From: an uncultured cyanobacterium
GTDB lineage: Bacteria; Cyanobacteriota; Cyanobacteriia; CACIAM-69d
Direction: 5' to 3'
Assembly (NCBI GenBank): GCA_937883785.1
Contig: CALGDE010000104.1
Location: 1 to 64,000 of the forward strand
Length of the DNA: 64,000 nucleotides
Shown piece after piece: positions 53,377 to 62,673 of the stretch. Under the pieces are notes generated by a model. That model had not been told where the DNA came from and made no database searches. It saw nothing but the letters and a program-made list of their open reading frames with translations. Made by a program: the position numbers and the translations under genes. Each line of letters begins with the position of its first letter. Positions within the stretch are counted from its first letter, which is position 1.

Positions 53377-54591
53377 ATGAAGCGGGTTTTTATTAGCACC
53401 GGGGAAGTGTCGGGGGATTTACAAACGTCCCTGCTGGTGCGGGGACTGTATCAACAGGCGGCGGCTCGGAATATTGAGCTGGAAGTGCTGGCGCTGGGGG
53501 GACCTCGGATGGCGGCGGCGGGGGCAAAAATATTGGCGGATACCACCCCCATTGGGTCCATTGGTTTGTTTGAGGCGTTGCCCTACGTTTTGCCTACGCT
53601 AAAAATCCAGCGGCGGGCGAAAGCATTTCTAAAGGATAATCCCCCCGATTTAGTGGTGCTGGTGGATTATCTGGAGCCCAATTTAAGCTTGGGTTCTTTT
53701 GTGCGAAAAAAATTCCCCCAGGTGCCCATTTGGTACTACATCGCGCCCCAGGAATGGGTTTGGTCCATTGGCGATCGCAGCACTAATCGGCTGGCAGGCT
53801 TGGTGGATTGCATCCTGTCCATCTTTCCGGAGGAGGCTCGCTACTATCGCGATAAGGGGGCAATGGTGAAATGGGTGGGGCATCCGCTGCTGGATCACCT
53901 TGCCCAGGCACCAACACGGGATGAGGCTCGGCAAAGGCTAGGGATTGGGGACCAGGAAACGGCGATCGCCCTAATTCCCGCGTCTCGCCAGCAGGAAATT
54001 AAATATTTAATGCCCACCATCTTCGAAGCGGCAAAGCATTTACAAAAGCGCCTAGCGCAGCAGAATAAGCCCGTCAGGTTTCTGATTCCTCTGTCTCTGG
54101 AAAAGTATCGTGAGGCGATCACCCAGGCAGTAACTGAGTTTGGTTTGAAGGCTTCGATTATTGGGCGCGGAGAAATGGATGTGCTGGGGCTGCCGGCGGA
54201 AGATTTGGGGCAGCAACCATCGATCACCTGTTTGGCGGGGGCGGATTTAGCGATCGCCAAGTCGGGCACGGTAAATTTGGAAGCGGCGCTGTTGGATGTT
54301 CCCCAGGCGGTGGTATACAAAGTCAGCCCAGTAACAGCCTGGATTGCCCGAAATATTCTGAAGTTTTCCATCCCGTTTATGTCCATCGTCAATTTGGTGG
54401 AAATGCAGTCGGTGGTGCCAGAATTTTTGCAAGAGGCAGCTACCCCAGAGGCGATCGCCGAGGAAGCGTGGAAAATATTACAGGGCAGCGGACGACAAAC
54501 GGTGCTGGAAGATTACGCCAGTGTGCGCCGGGCATTGGGAGGCGGCGGAGCCTGCAAACGCGCCGCCGACGCTATCTTGGATGCTTTGTAA
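53377..54591 (+). CDS. lpxB: Lipid-A-disaccharide synthase
   Basis: LpxB (404 aa), the GT19 enzyme that joins UDP-diacyl-GlcN to lipid X. Start MKRVFISTGEVSGDLQTSLL and blocks LALGGPRMAAAG, WYYIAPQEWVWSIGDRS and the donor-binding DLAIAKSGTVNLEAALLDVPQ. It ends the lipid A series. ATG 53377 follows AAAGGATG spacing; no better start is available. Confidence 0.94.
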   Translation: MKRVFISTGEVSGDLQTSLLVRGLYQQAAARNIELEVLALGGPRMAAAGAKILADTTPIGSIGLFEALPYVLPTLKIQRRAKAFLKDNPPDLVVLVDYLEPNLSLGSFVRKKFPQVPIWYYIAPQEWVWSIGDRSTNRLAGLVDCILSIFPEEARYYRDKGAMVKWVGHPLLDHLAQAPTRDEARQRLGIGDQETAIALIPASRQQEIKYLMPTIFEAAKHLQKRLAQQNKPVRFLIPLSLEKYREAITQAVTEFGLKASIIGRGEMDVLGLPAEDLGQQPSITCLAGADLAIAKSGTVNLEAALLDVPQAVVYKVSPVTAWIARNILKFSIPFMSIVNLVEMQSVVPEFLQEAATPEAIAEEAWKILQGSGRQTVLEDYASVRRALGGGGACKRAADAILDAL

Positions 54592-54690
54592 TCGCCAGGA
54601 GCAAGGGCAAGACTCTGCGTTAGACATGTGCACCACTAAGTTAGATAGACACACCGCTGAAAAGATGCACCGGTGAAATAGTCGCGTGCC

Positions 54691-55542
54691 CTAATCCAAC
54701 TGGCGCCCGGTCAATTCCACAAAAATATCCTCCAGGTTGGACGGGCGCACCATCAAACCCGTGCGATCCGGCTGATTCTCCAGGTAGTCGTTAGCTTCTA
54801 GCATTGTGGGGAAAAACTTGTATTCCCAGCGATCGCCCACCTGTTTCATCACCAATCCTTCACCGTGCTTTTTCTTAAATTCCGGCAGCGTCCCCAGCTC
54901 AATTAGCTGACCTGCGTCCATAATTCCCACGCGATCGCACAGATACTCCACCTCATCCATATAGTGGGTAGTCAGCAACATGGTCATACCCTTGCGGTTG
55001 AGGTCGCGGATAATTTCCCATAGCCGCCGCCGTGTTTGCGGATCCAATCCCACCGTGGGCTCATCCAAAAACAACACATCCGGCTCATGCAACAACGCCC
55101 GCGCAATTTGCAACCGTCGCTTCATCCCCCCCGATAGCTCCTTCACCACGCTATCCTTCCGGTCCGTTAGCTCCACATAGGCTAGGCATTCATTGATACG
55201 CTCCTGCCGCCGGGGATTGGAAATATGGTGGAGCCGCCCGTGGTACTCCATATTTTCCCAAACGGTTAAATCCTGATCCACGCTCACCTGCTGGAGCACC
55301 ACCCCAATCTGCTGCCGCACCTGGGTACTTTGGCGAACCACATCGTTCCCTTGAACCGAGATCAACCCATCGCTCGGTCGCGTCAACGTGGTGATCATCC
55401 GAATCGTGGTGGACTTGCCCGCCCCATTGGGACCCAGCAGCCCAAACATTTCCCCCGCCTGGATTTCAAACGACAGCCCTTTTACCACGGGCACATCGCC
55501 ATATACCTTGCGAACATTCTCGAGTGTGACAGCAGCGCCCAT
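54691..55542 (-). CDS. ABC-2-type exporter ATPase (DrrA-like)
   Basis: ATPase of about 283 aa from ATG 55542 (TTG 55554 is possible). Walker A GPNGAGKST, signature LSGGMKRRLQIARALLHEP, Walker B VLFLDEPTVGLDPQTRR, H-loop TTHYMDE. The C-terminal ~70 residues (PTMLEANDYLENQPDR; PSNLEDIFVELTGRQLD) are the extension of drug/lipid exporters of the DrrA/CcmA group. Its membrane partner is not in the window: lpxB converges on one side and unknown genes lie upstream. Confidence 0.85.
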   Translation of the reverse strand: MGAAVTLENVRKVYGDVPVVKGLSFEIQAGEMFGLLGPNGAGKSTTIRMITTLTRPSDGLISVQGNDVVRQSTQVRQQIGVVLQQVSVDQDLTVWENMEYHGRLHHISNPRRQERINECLAYVELTDRKDSVVKELSGGMKRRLQIARALLHEPDVLFLDEPTVGLDPQTRRRLWEIIRDLNRKGMTMLLTTHYMDEVEYLCDRVGIMDAGQLIELGTLPEFKKKHGEGLVMKQVGDRWEYKFFPTMLEANDYLENQPDRTGLMVRPSNLEDIFVELTGRQLD

Positions 55543-55649
55543 AATTTTGACCAATCCTCAGCGTTTTCCGGTAGCGATGCCCACAGGTGTTATCTGCTCA
55601 GAATTGTTCCACATTACGAAATGTGAAACAACAAATAGCCAGCCTTCTT

Positions 55650-56144
55650 TTAAATTCCGACGTGAAGAATGTAACCGGCTTGTCCTTCCATGACAGCTCT
55701 TGAATACCCGTACAAGACTTTCAGGGGAGCAACAACTTTATCTCGGTCATAGAGTCGCTTTACGTAGTGTCCATAAGGTAATTCCGGAGTCTCAGCATTT
55801 GTCCAGCCACAAGTTAGAGTTAAGCACTCTGGTCCTGCTTCAAAGAGTTTTCCCCATAGTGGAATAATTTGTGAGAGCTTTTCTGCACCATCAGCACCAA
55901 TAATAGTCATTCGATATAAATCCAGTCCCTGATGGCTTTCCCAACAATGTTCTCTGGGAATAAAGCTTGGAACCCAATTGATGGTGTCCAACATAATGAA
56001 ACGCAAGATCTCATCTGAAAGATGCGCTCTTGATCTTTTTGGGAGGTATTGACGGAGCGCTGAGTATGCAACCTTTTCTAAGCTTTCTAGTAAGAAAAAG
56101 TCATGGTATGGTCCTGGATTTTTACGATTCTCTCGATCTATCAA
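55650..56144 (-). CDS. Hypothetical protein (164 aa), possible acquired gene
   Basis: Unrecognised. The N-terminal half is helical (FFLLESLEKVAYSALRQYL, HLSDEILRFIMLDTINWV); the C-terminal half looks beta-rich (ECLTLTCGWTNAETPELPYG). No usable ATG is present near the N-terminus, so TTG 56144 is a guess; the real gene may be truncated. It is A/T-richer than its neighbours and sits next to a DUF4288 gene. Small immunity-type proteins can look like this, but that is only a thought. Confidence 0.5.
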   Translation of the reverse strand: MIDRENRKNPGPYHDFFLLESLEKVAYSALRQYLPKRSRAHLSDEILRFIMLDTINWVPSFIPREHCWESHQGLDLYRMTIIGADGAEKLSQIIPLWGKLFEAGPECLTLTCGWTNAETPELPYGHYVKRLYDRDKVVAPLKVLYGYSRAVMEGQAGYILHVGI

Positions 56145-56287
56145 TTTCTATTCAACAATGAAGCTCTCTTTAAAAAGTATTTTGAACTGTTCCGATTCTA
56201 ATGAATGTTTTAGATGCTATTTCCGTTCTGACGATCGCCCCAAAATTCGGAAGCGATCGCCCAATCAAAACTCAACGAGAGCAATGA

Positions 56288-56680
56288 TTACTCTTTTGGA
56301 CGTCGATTAAAAAATACCTCCTTTTCCACGACCAAGCGCCTCAGATTTTTCAGCTTACGTGGATGACGAGGTAACCACATCACCTCAGCACCATCCTCAA
56401 GTTCGTCGTAGATGGGCAGAAGATCGGTCATCCCCAAATACTCCCACTGCACTGGAACTCCCTGGTCACCACCTTTGTAAGGCTCGGTAAATCCGATTCC
56501 AATGGCAACGATTTTCTCGTAAGCCTCCTCAATATTTTTCGCTTGCACAATCACCGTATTTTCCCAGCTTAAGAATCGGGCTTCTGGATCATGGTTATTG
56601 TCAGCCTCAAGCTCCATAAAACGCAGCAAGTATGATCCGATATACCACCCATAAGGGGCGGCATTGATATCGTAAGACAT
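56288..56680 (-). CDS. DUF4288-domain protein
   Basis: 130 aa, recognised from APYGWYIGSYLLRF at the start, AKNIEEAYEKIVAIGIGF, VQWEYLGMTDLLPIYDELEDGAE. Proteins of this domain are small and often found near polymorphic toxin and immunity genes; the function is unknown. It ends Arg-rich and is on the same strand as the preceding hypothetical gene, 143 bp away. The gap holds two HIP1 sites. Confidence 0.65.
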   Translation of the reverse strand: MSYDINAAPYGWYIGSYLLRFMELEADNNHDPEARFLSWENTVIVQAKNIEEAYEKIVAIGIGFTEPYKGGDQGVPVQWEYLGMTDLLPIYDELEDGAEVMWLPRHPRKLKNLRRLVVEKEVFFNRRPKE

Positions 56681-56800
56681 GGTTCTATCTCTTGATTTTT
56701 CGATTTACAAACGCGCACTAAAATCACTGCTTTAGCCATCGACTTTGGATAACTGATCGCCGATGCTGAATGCTCAACAAGGGCTACGCATTTGTATTAA

Positions 56801-57586
56801 TCAAGGAGCTAACCAGGAGTCGAACTTACCGTTGAATTGATCCAGGTCGATTAGGTGGATATTTTTGCTGTCTTTTGCTGATTGGCGATCGCTCGGACGG
56901 TTATAGCCCCAATCCGCCAAAAACAAACCAATCCCCGCTAGCTCCGGTTGATCTGCCACCGAGTGCAACGTCAATAAGCGGTCCTCCACAAACCACACTT
57001 GGCGCACATCTTCGATATCACTAAGCAATGCCAAGGTTTGCCATTTGGGACGATGTTCTCCCTTTCCAAAAATTGTGCTTTTGGGCATGGTAATCCCCGC
57101 CTGCTCCAGTAATTGCCGAGCAAATCGAGCTTCCTTCGTGGTGATGATAAACAAAGGCAGTTCTTCGTTTAACCACCGTTGAAGCTGCTCCAAAATGCCG
57201 GGATAAAACTGGTGAAGCTCCAGCCAACCGTCTAAATCTGTTTTGATCCAGTGATCGCGACACCGGTCCAATGCCTCTCCCAAATGGGGTCCATCAATAG
57301 GGCATTCCTTGATCAAACCCCGCTTTACCGTGTTCCACTGCCCAAACAGGGTCTCATCATCTAACCCCTTCACCAGCCCGTGAATCAAAATCGGCATTTC
57401 CCAGCCCGTCTCAATCACCGCTCGCAGGGGACCAAATCGCTGAGCGATCGCCTCCGGGGGTACTTTGTCCTCCCGTTTCCACACGGTGCAATAGGTTTCC
57501 CACGCCACCTGAAAATATTCCTGCAATCCATTGCAGATTACGCCGTCGAAGTCTAGAGCTAAAAGATCGGGGCTGGAAAGAACCAC
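56801..57586 (-). CDS. HAD-family hydrolase
   Basis: Haloacid-dehalogenase fold (261 aa, GTG start). Motif I is LLALDFDGVICNG with the nucleophile Asp, motif II is LPLFIITTKEARFARQLLEQ, and a late acidic motif (VWFVEDRLLTLHSV) supplies metal ligands. The cap is helical. It is probably a phosphatase of unknown substrate; related proteins are common in cyanobacteria. Confidence 0.8.
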   Translation of the reverse strand: MVLSSPDLLALDFDGVICNGLQEYFQVAWETYCTVWKREDKVPPEAIAQRFGPLRAVIETGWEMPILIHGLVKGLDDETLFGQWNTVKRGLIKECPIDGPHLGEALDRCRDHWIKTDLDGWLELHQFYPGILEQLQRWLNEELPLFIITTKEARFARQLLEQAGITMPKSTIFGKGEHRPKWQTLALLSDIEDVRQVWFVEDRLLTLHSVADQPELAGIGLFLADWGYNRPSDRQSAKDSKNIHLIDLDQFNGKFDSWLAP

Positions 57587-57738
57587 GGCAGTAAAACGCC
57601 TAAAATTAGCGATAACGAAATAAGGAATAGCGCTAACGCCAGTTTATTGTGGTGATTTTGTTTTGTCTTTAAGGATTCGTATAACAATAGAGAAACTTAA
57701 AAAATCATCAATGCAATCACGCCAGGGCGATTGAAATT

Positions 57739-58290
57739 ATGGATTTAGCGGTATTTCAACGTTTTTTTGAAACGTGCGTCGGCGATTGGGTGAGCGAGCG
57801 TACTTATCATTATTTGACCCATCAAGAGGTGGAGCGATCGCAGACGGAATTCCAAATTCGCGGTCTGGACGAGGATATGAAGCGCAAAGTGCTGTCCGAC
57901 AATGAGTTTGCTGAGCCGGAAGAGCTAGGAACGTTGCCGGGCTACCATCTGGATTTTCAAACGGTGTCTGAACATGGGGAGAAAAAAGCCTACGGTTTGA
58001 ACTTTTTGTTTGTGCCCGATGGGGAAGATGAGGGACTGTTGACGGGGTCCTACCTTCGCGATCGCGCCTACGAAGAATCGAAGCCGATGGTGGCAAAATT
58101 TAAATTCAACCCGCTGACCAACGAACTGGCGCTAACTACCACTTACACCAGCGTTGTTTCGGTGGATTCCATTACGTTAGTGAATCCGAAAATGCGGGTG
58201 CGCAAAATCTTGAATTATCGCCGCCCCGCCGAGGGTGAGCCGCTGACCCAAATCGCTTTAGCAGGGTTTGGCATCGAACAGAAGAAATGA
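57739..58290 (+). CDS. CpcS/CpeS-family phycobiliprotein lyase (third copy)
   Basis: 183 aa with the lyase start FQRFFETCVGDWVSERTYHYL and the barrel strands LNFLFVPDGEDEGLLTGSYLRD and LTTTYTSVVSVDSITLVNPKMRVRKILNYR (in part). It is more diverged from CpeS than the copy at 34.6 kb, and outside the cpe region, so it may serve phycocyanin/allophycocyanin or be the CpcS-like homologue kept also in strains without PE. The start ATG 57739 is clear. Confidence 0.75.
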   Translation: MDLAVFQRFFETCVGDWVSERTYHYLTHQEVERSQTEFQIRGLDEDMKRKVLSDNEFAEPEELGTLPGYHLDFQTVSEHGEKKAYGLNFLFVPDGEDEGLLTGSYLRDRAYEESKPMVAKFKFNPLTNELALTTTYTSVVSVDSITLVNPKMRVRKILNYRRPAEGEPLTQIALAGFGIEQKK

Positions 58291-58296
58291 AGACGT

Positions 58297-58352
58297 CGGA
58301 CCAAAAGAATCGGAGCAAAAGAGATAGACGGAGCAAAAGAAATATAGACAGG
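58297..58352 (+). repeat. Short A/G-rich tandem repeats after the third lyase gene
   Basis: Three imperfect copies of about 19 bp (GGAGCAAAAGAAATAGAC and variants) follow the stop codon. No function is evident. Confidence 0.55.
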
Positions 58353-58450
58353 GAAAATAAGACGCGGCAGCAAACTAAGCGAGCATCAAATGGCTTTGGT
58401 AGTTATGATTGGCCAGTCGCTGGATCGCCCGCCTTCTCCGCCCTTTTCCC

Positions 58451-58771
58451 ATGAAAGTTTGGTTCACTATTTTTGTGGTTTTGTTTCTGGCCACTGAGGG
58501 CTTGCAATTGCTAAAAGGTGTGGATTTGCCGACGCCGGTTTTTGTGGTGGCTGGGGTGATCTTGGCGATCGCCTCCAATTGGAACCGTCGGGCAGGAATT
58601 CCGTTTAAGTGGTTTGGGATTTTCCTGGACGATGGGGGGGCGATCACGCAGCCTCCTCAGCACCCAGCGCCCGAGCCATCAAAACCAGTGCAATTTCAAG
58701 AACTAAAACCTCGTAGCAACGGGTCTGATACGCCGTCCAAAATGTCCACCGCATCGAAGAAGGTGTTATAG
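58451..58771 (+). CDS. Small membrane hypothetical protein (106 aa)
   Basis: From ATG 58451. Two hydrophobic segments (VWFTIFVVLFLATEGLQLL; VFVVAGVILAIASNW) are joined by a short loop, followed by a polar Pro/Ser-rich tail. Unknown family, though short two-helix proteins like this are common in cyanobacteria. It overlaps nothing and lies between the lyase and the prolyl oligopeptidase, 37 bp before the latter. Confidence 0.6.
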   Translation: MKVWFTIFVVLFLATEGLQLLKGVDLPTPVFVVAGVILAIASNWNRRAGIPFKWFGIFLDDGGAITQPPQHPAPEPSKPVQFQELKPRSNGSDTPSKMSTASKKVL

Positions 58772-58808
58772 ATAAAAACTGAACGAAATATAAAGTTTTA
58801 TAAGTGCC

Positions 58809-60872
58809 ATGAGTAGCGACTCCTTGACCTATCCCGCCACCCGCACCGTTGAGCAAACCGACGATTACCATGGCACCTCCGTTGCTGACCCATACCGTTG
58901 GCTGGAGGGCGGCGCGGATGATAAGGACGTACAGGCGTGGATTGAAGAGCAGAGCACGTTTACGGCGGACTATCTCGCGAAGCTGCCGGGACGTGAGGCG
59001 ATCCAAAAGCGCCTAACCACCCTTTGGGATTACGAGAAGTACAGCACACCATTCAGAAAAGCCAGCAAATATTTCTACTTCAAAAACGACGGTCTACAAA
59101 ACCAGAGCGTTTTGTATGTTTTAGATGATTTAGAAGGGGAGCCCAAGGAGTTATTAGATCCCAATAAATTATCCGATGACGGCACTGTCGCCCTGTCTGG
59201 CTACGCCATTAGTGAAGATGGCAAATACCTTGCCTACGGCTTATCCCAATCAGGCTCCGATTGGCAAACTTGGCAGGTGCGAGAAATTGCCACGGGCAAA
59301 AATTTAGAGGAAGAGCTGAAGTGGATTAAGTTTTCGGGCGCATCCTGGGACCACGACAGCAAGGGTTTTTACTACAGTCGCTATGCTGAGCCGAAGGAAT
59401 CGGAGCAGTTTGAAGCGGCAAATTACTACCAAAAGCTTTACTATCACCGCGTCGGAACGCCCCAGTCAGAAGACGTTTTAGTGTACGAACGTCCCGACGA
59501 GAAAGAGTGGGGATTTGGCGGCGGCGTTACCGAAGATGGAAACTATCTAGTTATTTTCGTTTGGAAGGGATCGGAGCGGAAGAATCTGCTTTTCTATAAA
59601 GATCTAAAGGATCCCAATGCTGAAGTGGTGGAACTTATTTCTGAGTTTGATGCTAGCTATAGCCTTATCGATAACGAGGGCAAAACATTCTGGATTGAAA
59701 CTAATTTAGATGCCCCACGCAATCGCGTTGTTGCTGTTGATTTAGACAACCCTACCAAGGAAAACTGGACGGAGATTATTCCTGAAGCAACGGAGACTTT
59801 GGAAGGCGTTGGGCTATTGAATAACCAGTTCGTGGCGTCCTATTTGAAAGATGCTCGAAGCCAGGTGAAGGTGTTTAGCTTAACCGGGGAATTTGTGCGG
59901 GAAATTAGCCTGCCAGGGCTTGGTTCTGCGGGCGGTTTCAACGGCAAGCGCCACGATACGGAAACCTTCTTCCAGTTCACTAGCTTTACTACTCCCAGCG
60001 TGATCTATCGCTATGATATGACCAGCGATCGCGCCACTCTTTTCCGTCAGCCGCAAATTCAAATCAGCTCCGACGATTACGAAACCAAGCAGGTTTTCTA
60101 CACCAGCAAAGATGGCACTCGGGTGCCCATGTTTATTAGTCATAAAAAAGGGCTGGAGCTAAACGGAAAGCTGCCGACGCTGCTTTATGGATATGGCGGG
60201 TTTAGTATTTCGTTGACCCCATCTTTTAGTATTTCCAATTTGGTTTGGATGGAAATGGGCGGCGTTTTTGCGGTGGCGAATCTACGTGGCGGTGGTGAGT
60301 ACGGCGAAGATTGGCACCAAGGCGGAACGAAGCTTAGCAAGCAAAATGTTTTTGATGATTTTATTGCCGCTGGGGAATGGCTGATTGCCAACTCCTATGC
60401 GTCGTCGGACACCCTGGGGATTCACGGGGGTAGCAATGGCGGCCTGCTGGTGGGAGCTTGTATGACCCAGCGCCCAGAATTGTACGGTGCGGCGATTCCG
60501 GCAGTGGGCGTGATGGATATGCTGCGGTTCCACAAGTTCACCATCGGTTGGGCGTGGTGTGGCGATTACGGTTCATCTGATAATGCCGATGAATTCCAGG
60601 CGCTCTACGCCTACTCGCCGCTGCATAACCTCAAGTCAGGCACCGAATATCCGCCCACGCTGGTAACTACTGCCGATCGCGATGATCGCGTAGTGCCCGC
60701 CCACAGCTTTAAATTCGCCGCCGCCCTTCAATCCGCCCAGGCTGGTGACCAACCCACGTTGATTCGCATTGAAACCAAAGCGGGACATGGAGCCGGGAAG
60801 CCCACCGCCAAAGTTATTGAAGAAGCTAGCGATCGCCTAGCCTTCCTTCAATACCATTTGCAAGCAGATTAA
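58809..60872 (+). CDS. Prolyl oligopeptidase (S9A)
   Basis: 687 aa serine peptidase cutting short peptides after proline. An N-terminal propeller region (starts YPATRTVEQTDDYHGTSVADPYRWLEG in part) is followed by the alpha/beta hydrolase domain with the nucleophile in IHGGSNGGLLVGA, oxyanion Tyr-region YGYGGFSISL, the catalytic Asp in TADRDDRVVPAHSFKF and the His in KAGHGAGKP. No signal peptide; cytoplasmic. Confidence 0.94.
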   Translation: MSSDSLTYPATRTVEQTDDYHGTSVADPYRWLEGGADDKDVQAWIEEQSTFTADYLAKLPGREAIQKRLTTLWDYEKYSTPFRKASKYFYFKNDGLQNQSVLYVLDDLEGEPKELLDPNKLSDDGTVALSGYAISEDGKYLAYGLSQSGSDWQTWQVREIATGKNLEEELKWIKFSGASWDHDSKGFYYSRYAEPKESEQFEAANYYQKLYYHRVGTPQSEDVLVYERPDEKEWGFGGGVTEDGNYLVIFVWKGSERKNLLFYKDLKDPNAEVVELISEFDASYSLIDNEGKTFWIETNLDAPRNRVVAVDLDNPTKENWTEIIPEATETLEGVGLLNNQFVASYLKDARSQVKVFSLTGEFVREISLPGLGSAGGFNGKRHDTETFFQFTSFTTPSVIYRYDMTSDRATLFRQPQIQISSDDYETKQVFYTSKDGTRVPMFISHKKGLELNGKLPTLLYGYGGFSISLTPSFSISNLVWMEMGGVFAVANLRGGGEYGEDWHQGGTKLSKQNVFDDFIAAGEWLIANSYASSDTLGIHGGSNGGLLVGACMTQRPELYGAAIPAVGVMDMLRFHKFTIGWAWCGDYGSSDNADEFQALYAYSPLHNLKSGTEYPPTLVTTADRDDRVVPAHSFKFAAALQSAQAGDQPTLIRIETKAGHGAGKPTAKVIEEASDRLAFLQYHLQAD

Positions 60873-61082
60873 CGCCCATAGAAACCGTGAAAGCTGAAAA
60901 TAACTCAGGTACAGAGTCAGAATTTGCGCCTCTAATCAACCCAAAATACGCCCGGAATCTACCTGTAATCTGCCCGTTGCACTCAATTACAAGTGCGGTG
61001 GCTTACTATCATGTTTATTGAGATGATTTGTCTCTGCGGACAACAAACATACCGCACGATCACTGCACCCTGGTGAGAATTA

Positions 61083-62642
61083 ATGATGTTCATGAGTGAG
61101 AGTGTTGGCGATCGCTATCGCATTATTCGACCCTTGGGCGAAGGGGGAATGGGCGAAACGTTTTTGGCAGAAGATACCCAAATGCCCTCGGGACGTCAGT
61201 GCGTAATTAAGCGCTTAAAATCCCAAACGGACAATCCAAGCGCCCAAGAAGAAGTTCGCAAGCGTTTCAAGAAAGAAGCCGCTACGTTAGAAAACCTTGG
61301 TCACGATTCCCACCAAATTCCCGACCTGTACGCCTACTTTGAACAGGACGGCGATTATTATTTGGTGCAGGAATTTATCCAGGGCAAAACTCTTCAGCAA
61401 AAAATCGAGGCGGAAGGTCCCCTATCGGAGGCGGAAACCCAGGGAATTTTGACGGCGCTGCTGCCGGTGTTGCAAACGGTGCATGGCAAAAAAATTATTC
61501 ATCGGGATATTAAGCCAGAAAATATTATTCTGCGGGAACCGGACCAAAAGCCCGTGCTGATTGACTTTGGGGCGGTGCGGGAAACCATGAGCACGGTGGT
61601 GAATAGCCAGGGGCTATCGTCGCGCTCCATCGTAATTGGCACCCCCGGCTTTATGGCTCCGGAACAATCCGGCGGGCGGGCGGTGTTTGGCAGCGATTTG
61701 TATAGCTTGGGTTTGACCACCATTTACATGTTGACCGGCAAGATTCCCCAGGAGTTGGACACGGATCCGGGCACGGGAGAATTGATTTGGCAGCGGGCGC
61801 TACCTAACATAAGCCCTGGTTTCGCCGACTTTATCAACCGGGCTGTTCAATCTCACTCGCGCGATCGCTTCCCCTCCGCCGGAGCCATGCTAAGCGCCCT
61901 AAACTCCGGCGCAGTTCCCTGCCAGGGCAAACCCACCGCCCCTCCAACGGTTATTGAAACGCCAGTCTCTAGCGATCGCAATAGCAATAGCATTCCCACC
62001 ATGGTGAACACCAGCGCGGTAGCGCCTACAGGTGGTATGCCGACGGAATTTTCTAATCAGCAATCTTCCAATCGCGATAATTGGCTAATTGCGATCGTTA
62101 TGGCATTGCTAATCGGCGGCTCAATCCTCGGGGCAGCGTTCGTGTTGCGTCCCCAAACAGAATCAACTGTCCAAGGTCCAGCTCCTGACCCATCGCCGTC
62201 GCCCTCGGTGCCAAGCGAGCCCCAAAACACCGGAGTCGTACCACCCCAGCCTCAACAGCCCTACAGCCCTGTGCCCCCCGTCACTCCTGTCCCAAACCCC
62301 GTTGTCTCCACCACCCCTAGTCCATCTCCCACCCCCTCCATAGCCCCTGACCCAGTAGACATCACCCAATTGCAGCCTCAAAATTTCCCTAAGGCAGAAT
62401 GCGGGGACACCAATCCCGCCGGTCTTCAGGAGTTTTACCAAGTGTTCACTCGCAAAACGGACGACAGAACCTTGACTCACATCCAAAACCGGTTTTGCAA
62501 GGACGCTTACTTACGCACGGAGCAAGGCGTTATTCAAATTGCATCGTTTAGAAGTGAGCAAAAAGCACGAGCCTTCTCTCAGTTTGTTGCGCAGGATGCG
62601 ATGGTGGGGAGCACTGGGATTGGTTCAGCGGTGAAGAGATAA
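61083..62642 (+). CDS. Membrane serine/threonine protein kinase (Pkn2-type)
   Basis: 519 aa. Kinase domain residues 10-270: Gly-rich loop LGEGGMGETFLAED, Lys-43 (CVIKRLK), catalytic HRDIKPEN (H140-R141-D142), DFG at 161-163, activation-loop end GFMAPEQSGG. One transmembrane helix at about 335-355 (IAIVMALLIGGSILGAAFVL), then a Pro/Ser-rich extracytoplasmic stretch and a C-terminal ~80-residue globular part with two Cys and SFRSEQKARAFSQFVAQDA that recalls SPOR-like folds. The start may be ATG 61083 or 61092. It has a tandem paralogue immediately downstream. Confidence 0.9.
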   Translation: MMFMSESVGDRYRIIRPLGEGGMGETFLAEDTQMPSGRQCVIKRLKSQTDNPSAQEEVRKRFKKEAATLENLGHDSHQIPDLYAYFEQDGDYYLVQEFIQGKTLQQKIEAEGPLSEAETQGILTALLPVLQTVHGKKIIHRDIKPENIILREPDQKPVLIDFGAVRETMSTVVNSQGLSSRSIVIGTPGFMAPEQSGGRAVFGSDLYSLGLTTIYMLTGKIPQELDTDPGTGELIWQRALPNISPGFADFINRAVQSHSRDRFPSAGAMLSALNSGAVPCQGKPTAPPTVIETPVSSDRNSNSIPTMVNTSAVAPTGGMPTEFSNQQSSNRDNWLIAIVMALLIGGSILGAAFVLRPQTESTVQGPAPDPSPSPSVPSEPQNTGVVPPQPQQPYSPVPPVTPVPNPVVSTTPSPSPTPSIAPDPVDITQLQPQNFPKAECGDTNPAGLQEFYQVFTRKTDDRTLTHIQNRFCKDAYLRTEQGVIQIASFRSEQKARAFSQFVAQDAMVGSTGIGSAVKR

Positions 62643-62673
62643 CAGCTTTTGCTTCAATCAAACAGCAGAAATT

